Shown: piece after piece, positions 26,449-34,930 of the stretch | How the letters are laid out: each line of letters starts with the position of its first letter | Position numbering within the stretch: position 1 is the first letter of the stretch | Assembly (NCBI RefSeq): GCF_004526345.1 | Contig: NZ_CP038213.1 | Coordinates: 1,922,001 to 1,986,000 of the forward strand | Length of the DNA stretch: 64,000 nucleotides | Reading direction: 5' to 3' | From: Ornithinimicrobium flavum | Lineage (GTDB): Bacteria > Actinomycetota > Actinomycetes > Actinomycetales > Dermatophilaceae | Notes under the pieces: generated by a model | Seen by the model: only the letters and a program-made list of their open reading frames with translations | Databases searched by the model: none | What the model was told of the DNA's origin: nothing | Translations under genes and position numbers: made by a program

Positions 26449-28045
26449 GCCCCGCCACCCCGCCCCTGCTCGACCTCGACCCGAAGGTCGTGCGCAAGGC
26501 CCGCCGGCTGTCCGAGCGCCTGGGCCGCCCCGTCGTCGACCTGGCGCGCTCGCACACGACGGTCTCGGTGGAACGGGCGACGCTGCGCCTGGCCGGCCTC
26601 GCCGGCGCCGACCACGAGCGGGTCCCGTGGGTGAACCACCTCGTCGACGCGGTGCGCGAGCAGGTCGGCCTGGAGCACGGCGTGACCACGCCGGTCTGGG
26701 ACGCCCTGCGGCGCGAGGAGGCCCCCGACCTGCTCACGCTCGCCCAGAAGGCCTCCACCGGGTCGGTGCGCTTCCGCATACCGGTGCGGAAGGGGGAGCG
26801 CAGCCGCGCCCGGCGCGCGGCGACCGCCGCCGTGCGTCCCGGCGTCCGGCAGATCGACCGCCAGCGGGCGGTCCGGGACCGGATGGTCGCCCGGCTGGGC
26901 GACCCGCCGCAGCGACCCTGGGTCTACCTCATCGTCGCCACCGGCGACATCTACGAGGACATCCCGCAGGCCCAGGCGGCGGCCCGCGCGGGGGCCGACG
27001 TCATCGCGGTCATCCGCTCCACCGGCCAGTCGTTGCTCGACTACGTGCCCGAGGGCGCCACCCGGGAGGGGTTCGCCGGCACCTACGCGACCCAGGAGAA
27101 CTTCCGCCTCATGCGGGCCGCGCTGGACGAGGTGAGCAAGGAGCTGGGCCGCTACGTGCGGCTCACCAACTACGCCTCCGGGCTGTGCATGCCGGAGATC
27201 GCCGCGCTGGCCGGCCTGGAGCGGCTGGACATGATGCTCAACGACTCGATGTACGGCATCCTCTTCCGCGACATCAACCCGATCCGCACCTTCGTGGACC
27301 AGCGTTTCTCGCGTCAGGTGCACGCCCGGGCCGGGATCATCATCAACACCGGCGAGGACAACTACCTCACCACCGCCGACGCGGTCGAGGCGGCGCACAC
27401 GGTGACCGTCAGCCAGCTGATGAACGAGTACTTCGCCCGCGAGGCCGGCCTGCCCGACGAGCTCATGGGCCTGGGCCACGCCTTCGAGATCAACCCGGAG
27501 GTGCCGGAGAGCTTCCGGATGGAGCTGGCCCACGCCCTCCTGGCCCGCCAGCTCTTCCCGGACGCGCCCCTGAAGTGGATGCCGCCCACCAAGCACATGA
27601 CCGGCGACATCTTCATGGGCTACCTGCTGGACGGCTTCTTCAACCTCGTGGCGCCATGACGGGGCAGTCGATCCTGCTGGTCGGCATGATGACCGAGGCG
27701 GTCGTGACCCCCTGGCTCTCGGACCGCGACCTGGCGCTGCAGAACGTCCGCTACGTGCAGCGGGCCGCCGGCGGGCTCACCGAGGACTTCCACCCGCCCC
27801 GCGACGGCTTCATCCAGACGCGCGCCCGGCAGGTGCTCTCCGAGGCGGTCGACCTGCTCGAGCAGATCCTCGACGACACGCCGGGGGAGGTCGCACGCGG
27901 GGTCCCGCTGCTGCAGGCCATCGCCGACGGCACCTTCGGCCACATGAAGCGCCCCGCGGACCGGGGGAAGGGCCTGGACGGGGTGGCCGAGCACGCCGAG
28001 GACTACCACAACCCCGTGGTCGAGCTGCTGGAGGAGAAGCCATGA
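26445..28045 (+). CDS. kamD: Lysine 5,6-aminomutase alpha subunit (one frameshift near the C-terminus)
   Basis: Catalytic subunit of the adenosylcobalamin- and PLP-dependent mutase acting on beta-lysine/D-lysine. The first 404 residues are in one frame (WVYLIVATGDIYEDIPQAQAAARAGADVIAVIRSTGQSLLDY, RLTNYASGLCMPEIAA, MYGILFRDINP, HMTGDIFMGYLLDGFFNLVAP). The stop there is followed in another frame by 130 residues, SILLVGMMTEAVVTPWLSDRDLAL to DGVAEHAEDYHNPVVELL. This second part is the normal KamD C-terminus, and together they reach ~535 residues, near the family's usual length. The break is at about 27655 beside an ATGAC that mimics an overlapping start. A natural split into two chains is possible but less likely. 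Confidence 0.88.
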
Positions 28046-28780
28046 GCCAGGATCCGCCCCTACGGCGACACCACCGGGGACGGGATGGTCCAGGTGTCCT
28101 TCACCCTCCCGGTCCCGCACGACAAGCGGGCGGAGGGGCCGCGCTGCAGCTCGCCGGCAAGATGGGCCTGTCCCCCGCCCTGCTGGTGCACGCCAAGGCG
28201 GTCGGTCCGGCGCACACCTTCTTCGTCGTCTACGGCTCGGTCACCCACCTGGTCGAGCTGGACAAGGTCCAGGTGCACGAGCGCGACTTCCCCCTACTGG
28301 CGGCCAAGGAGATCAACGGGGCCATCAAGAAGGCGCTGCGCCGCCCGCTGGTCGTCGTCGGCGCGTGCATCGGCACGGACGCCCACACCGTGGGGATCGA
28401 CGCGATCCTCAACATCAAGGGGTTCGCGGGGGAGAAGGGCCTGGAGTACTACTCCGAGATCCGGGTCGTGAACCTCGGGGCCCAGGTGCTCGTGCCCGAG
28501 CTGGTGGAGCGGGCCCGGGCCGAGCAGGCCGACGCCGTGCTGGTGTCCCAGGTCGTCACCCAGCGGGACGCGCACATCGCGAACACGACGCAGATGTCCG
28601 CCGCCTTCCGGGGCCTACCCCGCCGGGCAGGTCCCGCTGCTCGTCGTGGGCGGCCCCCGCTTCGAGGAGGGGACCGCCCCGGCGCTCGGCGTCGACCGCA
28701 TCTTCGGCAAGGGCACCACGCCCGCGGAGGTGGCCTCATACCTCGTCCACGCCCTGTGCACCTCGAAGGAGCCCCGATGA
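28042..28780 (+). CDS. kamE: Lysine 5,6-aminomutase beta subunit (three frameshifts in this sequence)
   Basis: Cobalamin-binding subunit, ~246 residues when joined. Segments: IRPYGDTTGDGMVQVSFTLP (frame 2, 28052-28135), AALQLAGKMGLSPALLVHAKAVG through SQVVTQRDAHIANTTQMSAAF (frame 1, to about 28610), then AYPAGQVPLLVVGGPRFEEGT to CTSKEPR (frame 2). The cobalt-ligand motif D-x-H-x-x-G is present as GTDAHTVGIDAI. Each break is at or next to a run of four C or G (28057-28060, 28135-28138, 28610-28613). The stop overlaps the kal start by 4 bases. Confidence 0.85.
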
Positions 28781-29205
28781 GCACGACCCCCGGCACCTCG
28801 CACGACCCGGCTGCCCGACCCGCCGCCGTGGGGATGGGCGTCACGCACGCCCGCTACGTGCCCTACTCCCACGCCCACTACGCGGGCAACCTGGTGGACG
28901 GCGCCTACAGCCTCGCGCTGTTCGGCGACGTCGCGACGGAGCTGTGCATCCGCACCGACGGGGACGAGGGTCTGTTCGCCAGCTACAGCGACGTGCAGTT
29001 CCTCGCTCCCGTGCGGGCGGGGGACTGCCTGGAGGTCAGCGCCGTGCTGGCCCGGGTCGGGAGCCGCTCCCGCGAGATGGACTTCGAGGTGCGGGTGGTC
29101 GCGCGTGGCACCCCCGAGGCGGGAGTGTCGGCCGCCGAGGTCCTGGACCCCCCGGTGGTCGCCACCCGGGCCCGCGGCACCGTCGTGGTGCCCCCGGCCG
29201 GCTGA
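28777..29205 (+). CDS. kal: 3-aminobutyryl-CoA ammonia-lyase
   Basis: 142 residues, hot-dog fold. Removes ammonia from L-3-aminobutyryl-CoA to give crotonyl-CoA, a late step of aminomutase-type lysine breakdown. Recognised by context and by ARYVPYSHAHYAGNLVDGAYSLALFGDVATELCIRTDGDEGL and DVQFLAPVRAGDCLEVSA, typical of the Kal subgroup. It is the last gene of kdd-kamD-kamE-kal and is followed by a strong hairpin. The cleavage enzyme kce, needed between Kdd and Kal, is not in the window. Confidence 0.88.
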   Translation: MSTTPGTSHDPAARPAAVGMGVTHARYVPYSHAHYAGNLVDGAYSLALFGDVATELCIRTDGDEGLFASYSDVQFLAPVRAGDCLEVSAVLARVGSRSREMDFEVRVVARGTPEAGVSAAEVLDPPVVATRARGTVVVPPAG

Positions 29206-29237
29206 TCCCGCGGCCCCCACCGGAGCCTTGTGTCGCA

Positions 29238-29268
29238 CCCCGGCGTGTCGCCTCCCGACACGCCGGGG
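29238..29268 (+). terminator. Hairpin terminator after the lysine operon
   Basis: CCCCGGCGTGTCG (29238-29250) and CGACACGCCGGGG (29256-29268) form a perfect 13-bp stem with a CCTCC loop. No T-run follows. It stands 32 bp after the kal stop, marking the end of kdd-kamDE-kal. Confidence 0.75.
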
Positions 29269-29557
29269 CCGGACACACATCACACCCCGAGGTGCCCGGA
29301 GCGAGCGGCGCGGTGACCTGCATACTTGCTGAAAACCGCAGGTCAGGGGGCTGTTGACAGGTCCGGGCCGACGGCCTAAGTTCGTCGAGTCCCTACACCC
29401 GCTCCGGCGAGCGGCCAGGGAGCCAGGGCCCCGTGCACCGAGTAGACAACGGGTCCGTGACGTCCGCCCGACGCCCCGGACCCGGCCCCAAAGGTGCCGG
29501 GGCCCGGCCGTCTCCCCGGCGTGCCACGGGCCCGGGGCCGCCGCGTACACTGGCCGG
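29269..29557. other. Intergenic region between kal and lnt
   Basis: No gene seen. It contains one good promoter (described separately) and otherwise C/G-rich sequence without recognisable RNA structure. The lnt GTG directly follows GCGTACACTGGCCGG, where TACACT gives a second possible, leaderless promoter. Confidence 0.5.
29354..29382 (+). promoter_or_regulatory. Sigma-70-type promoter upstream of lnt
   Basis: TTGACA (29354-29359), a 17-bp spacer, then TAAGTT (29377-29382). The -35 is a perfect consensus, rare in this window. It would give a leader of about 170 nt to the lnt start codon. Confidence 0.5.
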
Positions 29558-31098
29558 GTGCTGCCCCTCCGCCTGCTCCTCGCCGCGCTGGGCGGGGTGG
29601 CCCTGCTGCTGGCCTTCCCGGGGTACGACCAGTGGTGGCTGGCCGTCGTCGGTCCGCTGGCCCTGGCCCTGGCCACCGCAGGGGCCCGTCCTGGCACCGG
29701 GGTGCTCGCCGGCTTCCTGCTGGGGCTGACCTGGTTCACCCCGATGTTCACCTGGGCCGGCACCTACGCGGGCCCGTGGCCGTGGCTGGCCATGAGTGTC
29801 GCCTCCGCCCTCTACCCGGCGGCCCTCGGGGGTCTCCTGGCGCTCCTCCAGCGCGGGGGTGCCGTCCGACCGGTCGTCGGCGCCGGCGCCTGGGTGCTCA
29901 TGGAATACGCCCGCTCGGTCACCCCGTTCGGCGGCTTCCCCTGGGGGCGGCTGGCCTTCAGCCAGGGCGACTCGCCGATGCTCGGCGCGGTCGCCTGGGT
30001 GTCCGTCCTCGGGCTCGGGTTCCTCGTCGCCCTCGTCGGGGGAGTGCTCGCCCGGGCGCTCCAGCTCGGTATGCGGCGCGGCACCCGGTCCCGCGGTCGG
30101 GCCGGCCGCGCCGTCGGCCTCGTCGCCCTCGCCGGCGCCCTGGTGCTGGCGCCGCTCCTGCTGCCGCGACCCACGGGCGGGGACACGGTGCGCGTCGCGG
30201 CGGTCCAGGGCGAGCTGCCCGACGACTTCACCCGGACCCTCACCGCCGAGCGGGGTGCCCTGCTGGAGCGCTACCTGGACCAGACCGGCGCGCTGGCCGA
30301 GGAGGTGGACGCCGGCCTGACCTCGCGGCCGGACCTGGTGCTGTGGCCCGAGGGGGCCAGCGACCTGGACCCCGTCTCGGCCGCCTCGGGGGAGGAGACG
30401 GTGGGGCGCATCCAGGAGGTCGTCGACGCGCTGGAGGCGCCGCTGCTCCTGGGCGCAACCTCCCGGACCGAGCAGGGCGCGCCGCGCAACATGGTCTACG
30501 GGATCGCCCCCGGGGAGGGGCTGGTGTCGGAGTACCAGAAGGTCTACCTGGCGCCCTTCGGCGAGTTCATGCCGCTGCGTCCCCTGATGCGGCACCTGTC
30601 ACCGTGGGTGGACCGGATCCCCGACTGGGACGCGGGGGAGGAGGCCGGCGTGGTGCCCGTGACCCTCGCGGACGGCCGACAGCTCGATGTCGGCGTGGCC
30701 ATCTGCTTCGAGAACGTCATGGACCAGGCCGTGCGGGACCTGGCCCTGGGTGGGGCGCAGCTGGTCGTCGTCCCCACCAGCAACGCCTGGTTCGGGGACG
30801 GCCACCAGTCCGTGGAGCACCTGGGGATCTCCCGGGTGCGGGCGGTGGAGCTGGGGCGCTCGGTGGTGCACATCAGCAACGTCGGTGTGTCCGGCCTCAT
30901 CACCCCACCGGACGGCACGGTGCACGAGAGGACGGAGCTGTTCACCCAGGCGCTCCTGGAGGGGGAGCTCCCGGTCCGGGGGCGATCACCCCCGCGGTGC
31001 GGGTCGGGCCCTGGGTGCCGCCGGTGGCGCTGGTCCTGGTGCTGGCCGGGCTGGGAACCGCGTGGCGCCGGGGCGGGGCCGCCCGGGCCGCCGGATAG
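29558..31098 (+). CDS. lnt: Apolipoprotein N-acyltransferase (frameshift near the end)
   Basis: ~512 residues when joined. N-acylates the N-terminal Cys of lipoproteins at the membrane. About six N-terminal helices (LLLAALGGVALLLAFPGYDQWW onwards) precede a nitrilase domain. Its catalytic triad is visible as Glu in LWPEGASDLDP, Lys in SEYQKVYLAPFGEFMP and Cys in VAICFENVMD. At the GGGGG run 30978-30982 the frame changes, and the last membrane helix (WVPPVALVLVLAGLGTAWRR) is read in the next frame to a stop at 31098. The GTG start is preceded by TACACT. dpm follows at once; in mycobacteria the two activities are joined in Ppm1. Confidence 0.9.
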
Positions 31099-31107
31099 GC
31101 TGGTCCG

Positions 31108-31952
31108 ATGACCTCCCCGGCCCAGGACCCCGCGTCCGCGCCCCCGGACCGCGGCCCGCTGGAGCGGGTTCTGGTCTGCGTGCCGACCTACGACGAACGC
31201 TCGTCGCTGCCCCGGGTCGTCGCCCGCATCCGGGCCAGCGTCCCGGGCGCGGACATCCTGGTCCTGGACGACAACAGCCCCGACGGCACCGGTGAGGTGG
31301 CCGACGCGCTCGCCGCCGCCGACCCGCACGTCCACGTGCTGCACCGCCCCGGCAAGCAGGGGCTGGGCCCGGCCTACCTCGCGGGGTTCGCCTGGGCGGA
31401 CCGTCGCGGCTACGACGCGGTCGTCGAGATGGACGCGGACGGCTCGCACCAGCCCGAGCAGCTGCCCTCCCTCCTGGCCGCCGCCCAGGAGAGGAGGGTG
31501 CCGACCTGGTGATCGGGTCGCGGTGGGTCCCCGGGGGCTCGGTGCACCGCTGGCCGGCCCGGCGCAAGGCCCTGTCGGTGGGTGCCAACATCTACGCACG
31601 TTACGCCCTGGGGATCCCCGTGCGGGACGCCACCGCGGGCTACCGCGTCTACCGGCTCCCGGCGCTGCGCTCGATGGACACCGAGGCCGTCGCCTCGCAG
31701 GGCTACTGCTTCCAGATCGACCTCACCGTGCGGGCGATCGAGCGCGGGCTGCGGGTCGTGGAGGTGCCCATCGCCTTCGTGGAGCGGGAGGAGGGCACGT
31801 CCAAGATGAACGACGCCATCGTGCGTGAGGCCGTGGTCCGGGTCGGGGTATGGGGCCTCCGCCGGCGTGCGGCGCAGCTGCGGGCGATGCTGGGGGAACA
31901 GCGGGCACGCCGCAGCCGTTCACGTTGGCGAGACCTCGAGGAGGCCCGATGA
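31108..31952 (+). CDS. Polyprenol monophosphomannose synthase (one frameshift)
   Basis: ~281 residues when joined. A GT2-fold enzyme that transfers mannose from GDP-mannose to polyprenyl phosphate, the donor for lipomannan and protein O-mannosylation. First part: VLVCVPTYDERSSLP, ILVLDDNSPDGTG, AVVEMDADGSHQPEQLP (donor/metal residues). The frame is lost at about 31495; the rest resumes as LVIGSRWVPGGSVHRWPARRK to RDLEEAR. TAGGCT sits 6 nt before the ATG. The stop overlaps the fxsA start (ATGA). Confidence 0.9.
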
Positions 31953-32503
31953 CACCGGGGAGCACCGCCCACCGTCCGCCCCGTCGGCGGGGCGTCCTGC
32001 GCTGGGTCCTGCTGGCGCTGCTCCTGCTCCCGTTCCTCGAGGTGGCCGTGCTGGTCCTCGTGGGCCGGGCCATCGGCTTCTGGTGGACCTTCGCGCTGGT
32101 CGTGGTGCTGGCCGTGGCCGGCCTCGCGCTGGCGCGACGGGAGACGGGTCGGACCTACCGCGCCCTCCAGCAGGCACTCACCTCCGGGCGGATGCCGGGG
32201 GACGAGGTCACCGACGCCATCCTGGTCATGGTCGGGGGAGCCCTGCTCGTCCTGCCCGGTTTCGTCAGCGACGTCGTGGGGCTGCTGCTCGTGCTGCCCT
32301 TCACGCGTCCCCTCGCCCGACGCCTGCTGCAGCTGATCGTGGCCCAGCGCGCGGTGTCCGCCCTCGGTGCGCAGGGCTCCCGTCCCACCCAGGGGGCTCA
32401 GCGTGCTCCCGGGCGGGGCCAGGTCATCGAGGGTGAGGTGGTCTCCGAGACACCGCCCCCCGGCCGCCCCGCCGACGGGACACCTCCGCACCTCGGCCCC
32501 TGA
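31949..32503 (+). CDS. fxsA: FxsA-family membrane protein
   Basis: 184 residues. FxsA proteins are small inner-membrane proteins; E. coli FxsA suppresses F-plasmid exclusion of phage T7. Membrane segments: VLLALLLLPFLEVAVLVLVG, FWWTFALVVVLAVAGLALA and AILVMVGGALLVLPGFVSDVVGLLLVL. The family's ARRETGRTYR loop and PGFVSDVVGLLLVLPFTRP block are clear. The last 60 residues are a Gly/Pro/Gln-rich cytoplasmic tail. Confidence 0.9.
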   Translation: MTPGSTAHRPPRRRGVLRWVLLALLLLPFLEVAVLVLVGRAIGFWWTFALVVVLAVAGLALARRETGRTYRALQQALTSGRMPGDEVTDAILVMVGGALLVLPGFVSDVVGLLLVLPFTRPLARRLLQLIVAQRAVSALGAQGSRPTQGAQRAPGRGQVIEGEVVSETPPPGRPADGTPPHLGP

Positions 32504-32602
32504 CCTGCGCGACTGGCCCGCGACGCCGGACCTCGCTACCATGACATGTCCCCCTCCTGGCAGCCGGCCCGTCCACCGGAACGCGCCGGACCGCGCCCCG
32601 GG

Positions 32603-32628
32603 GGGAACACCGGCACGTGCACGGCGTT
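32603..32628 (+). promoter_or_regulatory. Candidate SigR/SigH-type (redox ECF) promoter of rbpA
   Basis: GGGAACA at 32603-32609, 16 bp later GTT at 32626-32628 (in CGTTG). This resembles the GGAAY-N17/18-GTT promoters of SigR (Streptomyces) and SigH (mycobacteria), and rbpA belongs to the SigR regulon in Streptomyces. The spacer is within one base of the usual. A TACCAT hexamer near 32536 could be a second, housekeeping promoter. Confidence 0.4.
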
Positions 32629-32728
32629 GAACAACGCAGGGCACGACGCACCATCTGCGAGCCCACGGCACCGACCACCCACCACCCGGATCAGCCGTGT
32701 CCCGGGACACGATAGGGAGTGCACACAT

Positions 32729-33085
32729 ATGGCAGAGAGGTCCCTGCGCGGAACCAACCTGAGCTGGCTGTCCTTCGAGAGCGACGAGGGCGTCACCTTC
32801 AGCGAGCGGGCGATCAGCCGCTACGTCTGCCCGGACGGGCACGTCAGCGAGCTGCCCTTCTCGTCGAGCCGAGATCCCGCCGCTGTGGGAGTGCCGTTGC
32901 GGCCTGGACGCCAAGCTGGAGAACGGCCCCGAGCCGGAGCTGAAGGCGACCAAGCCCCAGCGCACCCACTGGGACATGCTGCTGGAGCGTCGCTCCATCC
33001 CCGAGCTGGAGGAGCTGCTCGAGGAGCGGCTGGGCGTCCTGCGCGAGATGCGCGGTGAGAGCCCTCCCGCAAGCGCAGCGCCTGA
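32729..33085 (+). CDS. rbpA: RNA polymerase-binding protein RbpA (two frameshifts)
   Basis: ~118 residues when joined. RbpA binds RNA polymerase and the principal sigma factor and stabilises open complexes; it is essential or near-essential in actinobacteria. Segments: SLRGTNLSWLSFESDEGV, YVCPDGHVSELPFSSS (frame 2), then AEIPPLWECRCGLDAKLENG, THWDMLLERRSIPELEELL and REMRGES (frame 0), and a final RKRSA-stop back in frame 2. Breaks are near 32867 and 33066. The CPDGH...CRC pattern may hold zinc. Because the gene is so rarely dispensable, the breaks are most likely sequence errors. Confidence 0.88.
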
Positions 33086-33103
33086 GCGCACCGCATACCC
33101 CCC

Positions 33104-33137
33104 GACGGGCGTCACCTGCACCAGGTGGCGCCCCGTC
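33104..33137 (+). terminator. Hairpin terminator after rbpA
   Basis: GACGGGCGTCACCT pairs with AGGTGGCGCCCCGTC with one small bulge; loop GCACC. It lies 19 bp after the reconstructed rbpA stop, between convergent genes. Confidence 0.55.
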
Positions 33138-33144
33138 GTCGTCC

Positions 33145-33187
33145 CACCGGACGCGCGTTCCTGCCACACCGGACGCGCGTTCCTGCC
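33145..33187. repeat. Two direct copies of a 21-bp sequence after rbpA
   Basis: CACCGGACGCGCGTTCCTGC plus C at 33145-33165 is repeated without change at 33167-33187 (22-bp pitch). It fills the gap up to the convergent transporter gene and is a short counterpart of the longer arrays around ybaK. Confidence 0.85.
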
Positions 33188-33189
33188 GG

Positions 33190-34585
33190 TCAGACCAGGC
33201 GCGGCTGCTCGTTGCCGGCCATCTCGATGCCCTTGCGCATGTCCACCCGCGTCAGGATGAGGCCACCGACGACGAAGAACGCGATCGTGACCAGGATGGC
33301 CGGCCGGTAGTCGCGGGTCAGCTGGTAGACGAGACCGAACGCCAGGGTGCCGAACCAGCTCGTACCGCGCTCCATCACCTGGTAGAAGCTGAAGAACTCC
33401 GACTCCTTGCCCGGTGGACGAGCTGGGAGTAGAGGGACCGGGACAGCGCCTGGGTGCCGCCCATGACCAGTCCGATGCCCACCGCGCAGACCAGCCACAC
33501 GGTGAACGCCCCCTCGGGCACGAAGTAGGCGAAGCTCACCACCAGGGTCCACAGGACGATGCCGGCGAGGACCGTGCGCCGGGCCCCGACCCGGGAGGCG
33601 ACGGCACCGAAGAGCAGGGCGCCTCCGAACGCCACGAACTGCACGAGCAGGATCGTGATGATCATCTGGCTGGTCTCGAACTTGAGGGCCTCGATGCCGT
33701 AGAGGCTGGCGGAGGCGATGACGGTCTGGATGCCGTCGTTGTAGAAGAGGTAGGCCAGCAGGAAGAGCAGGGTCTGCGGGTAGTGGCGCAGCTCGCGGAA
33801 GGTGGAGCCCAGCTGGCGCAGGGTGCCCCCGACCACGCCCGCCGACCGGTCCACGGGGTGGCGGTGGTGCCCACGATGCGCCGCATGCCGAGCACCGGGA
33901 TGATGGTGAACACCCCCCACCACAGCCCCGCCGATAGCAGGCTGAGCCGGATGGCCATCTCGTAGCTCAGGCCGAGGGACTCGTACGTCGTCATAACGCC
34001 GAGGTTGAGCGCCAGCAGCAGGCCGCCGCCCAGGTAGCCGAGCGCCCAGGCGCGGGAGGAGACCCTGTCCCGGTCGTCCGGCTCGGCGACGCGGATGAGC
34101 AGCGCGTCGTAGACCACCTGGGAGGCGCCCAGGCACAGGTTGGCCACGACCACCAGGAGCACGCCGAGCTGCCAGTTGCTGCCGGAGAGGAAGAACATGA
34201 GGCTGGCGGCGACCGCACCCGTCCAGGCCAGCCCGCCGAGGAGCCGCACCGGGCGGGGGTGCCGGTCGGCGATCGCCCCGACGAAGAGCAGGGCCAGTGC
34301 CGAGACGACCGTGGCGACGGTGATGGTGTACGGCGCCAGGGCCCCCACCGCGATGGGCACGCCCAGCACGGACAGGTCGGTGGTGCACTCCGCGCCCGAC
34401 GGCAGGTCGGGGCAGGCGTCGGCGCGCGCCAGCGCCGTGAGGTAGGGCGAGATGAGGACCGTACCCGTGGTGGTGACGTAGGCGGAGTTGGCCCAGTCGT
34501 ACCACCCGAAGGCCCGCTGGTGGGCCCGGGTGCGTTCGCGGGAGGGGTCGGCCTTGAGCACCGGGACGGGGGCGGTCATGGGCAT
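33190..34585 (-). CDS. MFS transporter of the UMF1/Atg22-like family (two frameshifts)
   Basis: ~465 residues when joined, about 12 membrane helices. Read from the ATG: FGWYDWANSAYVTTTGTVLISPYL is the family's hallmark N-terminus, followed by VGAIADRHPRPVRLLGG and CLGASQVVYDALLIRVAEPDDRDRVSSRAWALGYLGGGLL. The frame changes near 33855 (then LRQLGSTFRELRHYPQTLLFLLAYLFYNDG, GGTQALSRSLYSQLV) and again near 33412 (then GKESEFFSFYQVMERGTSWFG to the stop). The substrate is unknown; relatives export amino acids. ATG alternatives are MPMTAPV or two codons later. Confidence 0.85.
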
Positions 34586-34681
34586 GACTGTCCCACACCG
34601 GGGGACGCTTCCGGTTGCGGCGCGGCAACGAGCACGGAAAGGTGGAGGGGTATCGCCCGACCACCACCTTCAGGAGGACAC

Positions 34682-34864
34682 ATGGGTCTCGGAGACAAGA
34701 TCTCGAACGCCGCGCAGGATGCCAAGGGCAAGATCAAGGAAGGCACCGGCGACGCGATCGACAACGAGCAGATGGAGGCCGAGGGCAAGATGGACCAGGT
34801 CTCGGCCGACGCCAAGCAGGCCGGCGAGAACGTCAAGGACGGGTTCCGCGACGCGACCCGCTGA
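34682..34864 (+). CDS. CsbD family stress protein
   Basis: 60 residues, hydrophilic and helical, with the family repeat pattern GLGDKISNAAQDAKGKIKEGTGDAIDNEQMEAEGKM. CsbD-like proteins are abundant general-stress proteins of unknown action, controlled by SigB in Bacillus. AGGAGG lies 6 nt before the ATG, the strongest ribosome site seen in this window, fitting high expression. A perfect terminator follows after 10 bp. Confidence 0.93.
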   Translation: MGLGDKISNAAQDAKGKIKEGTGDAIDNEQMEAEGKMDQVSADAKQAGENVKDGFRDATR

Positions 34865-34874
34865 CCTCCGACGA

Positions 34875-34908
34875 GAAGAGGCACCCACCGCCCGGTGGGT
34901 GCCTCTTC
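34875..34908. terminator. Perfect 15-bp hairpin terminator after csbD
   Basis: GAAGAGGCACCCACC (34875-34889), loop GCCC, GGTGGGTGCCTCTTC (34894-34908), then CTTGTAT. It serves csbD and probably the convergent AI-2E family gene that ends 22 bp further on. Confidence 0.9.
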
Positions 34909-34930
34909 CTTGTATGGGGTGTGGGAGGGC

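Noticed and set aside
27650..28620. Programmed ribosomal frameshifting in kamD/kamE
   Set aside because: Breaks are several, differ in direction, lack slippery-heptamer plus structure signals, and the same kind of break occurs in unrelated genes of the window.
29269..29557. A structured RNA or riboswitch before lnt
   Set aside because: Only a promoter and GC-rich sequence were seen; no conserved riboswitch core could be recognised.
32603..32609. A third SARP box upstream of rbpA
   Set aside because: Only one GGGAACA copy is present, with no 11-bp partner; an ECF promoter reading fits better.
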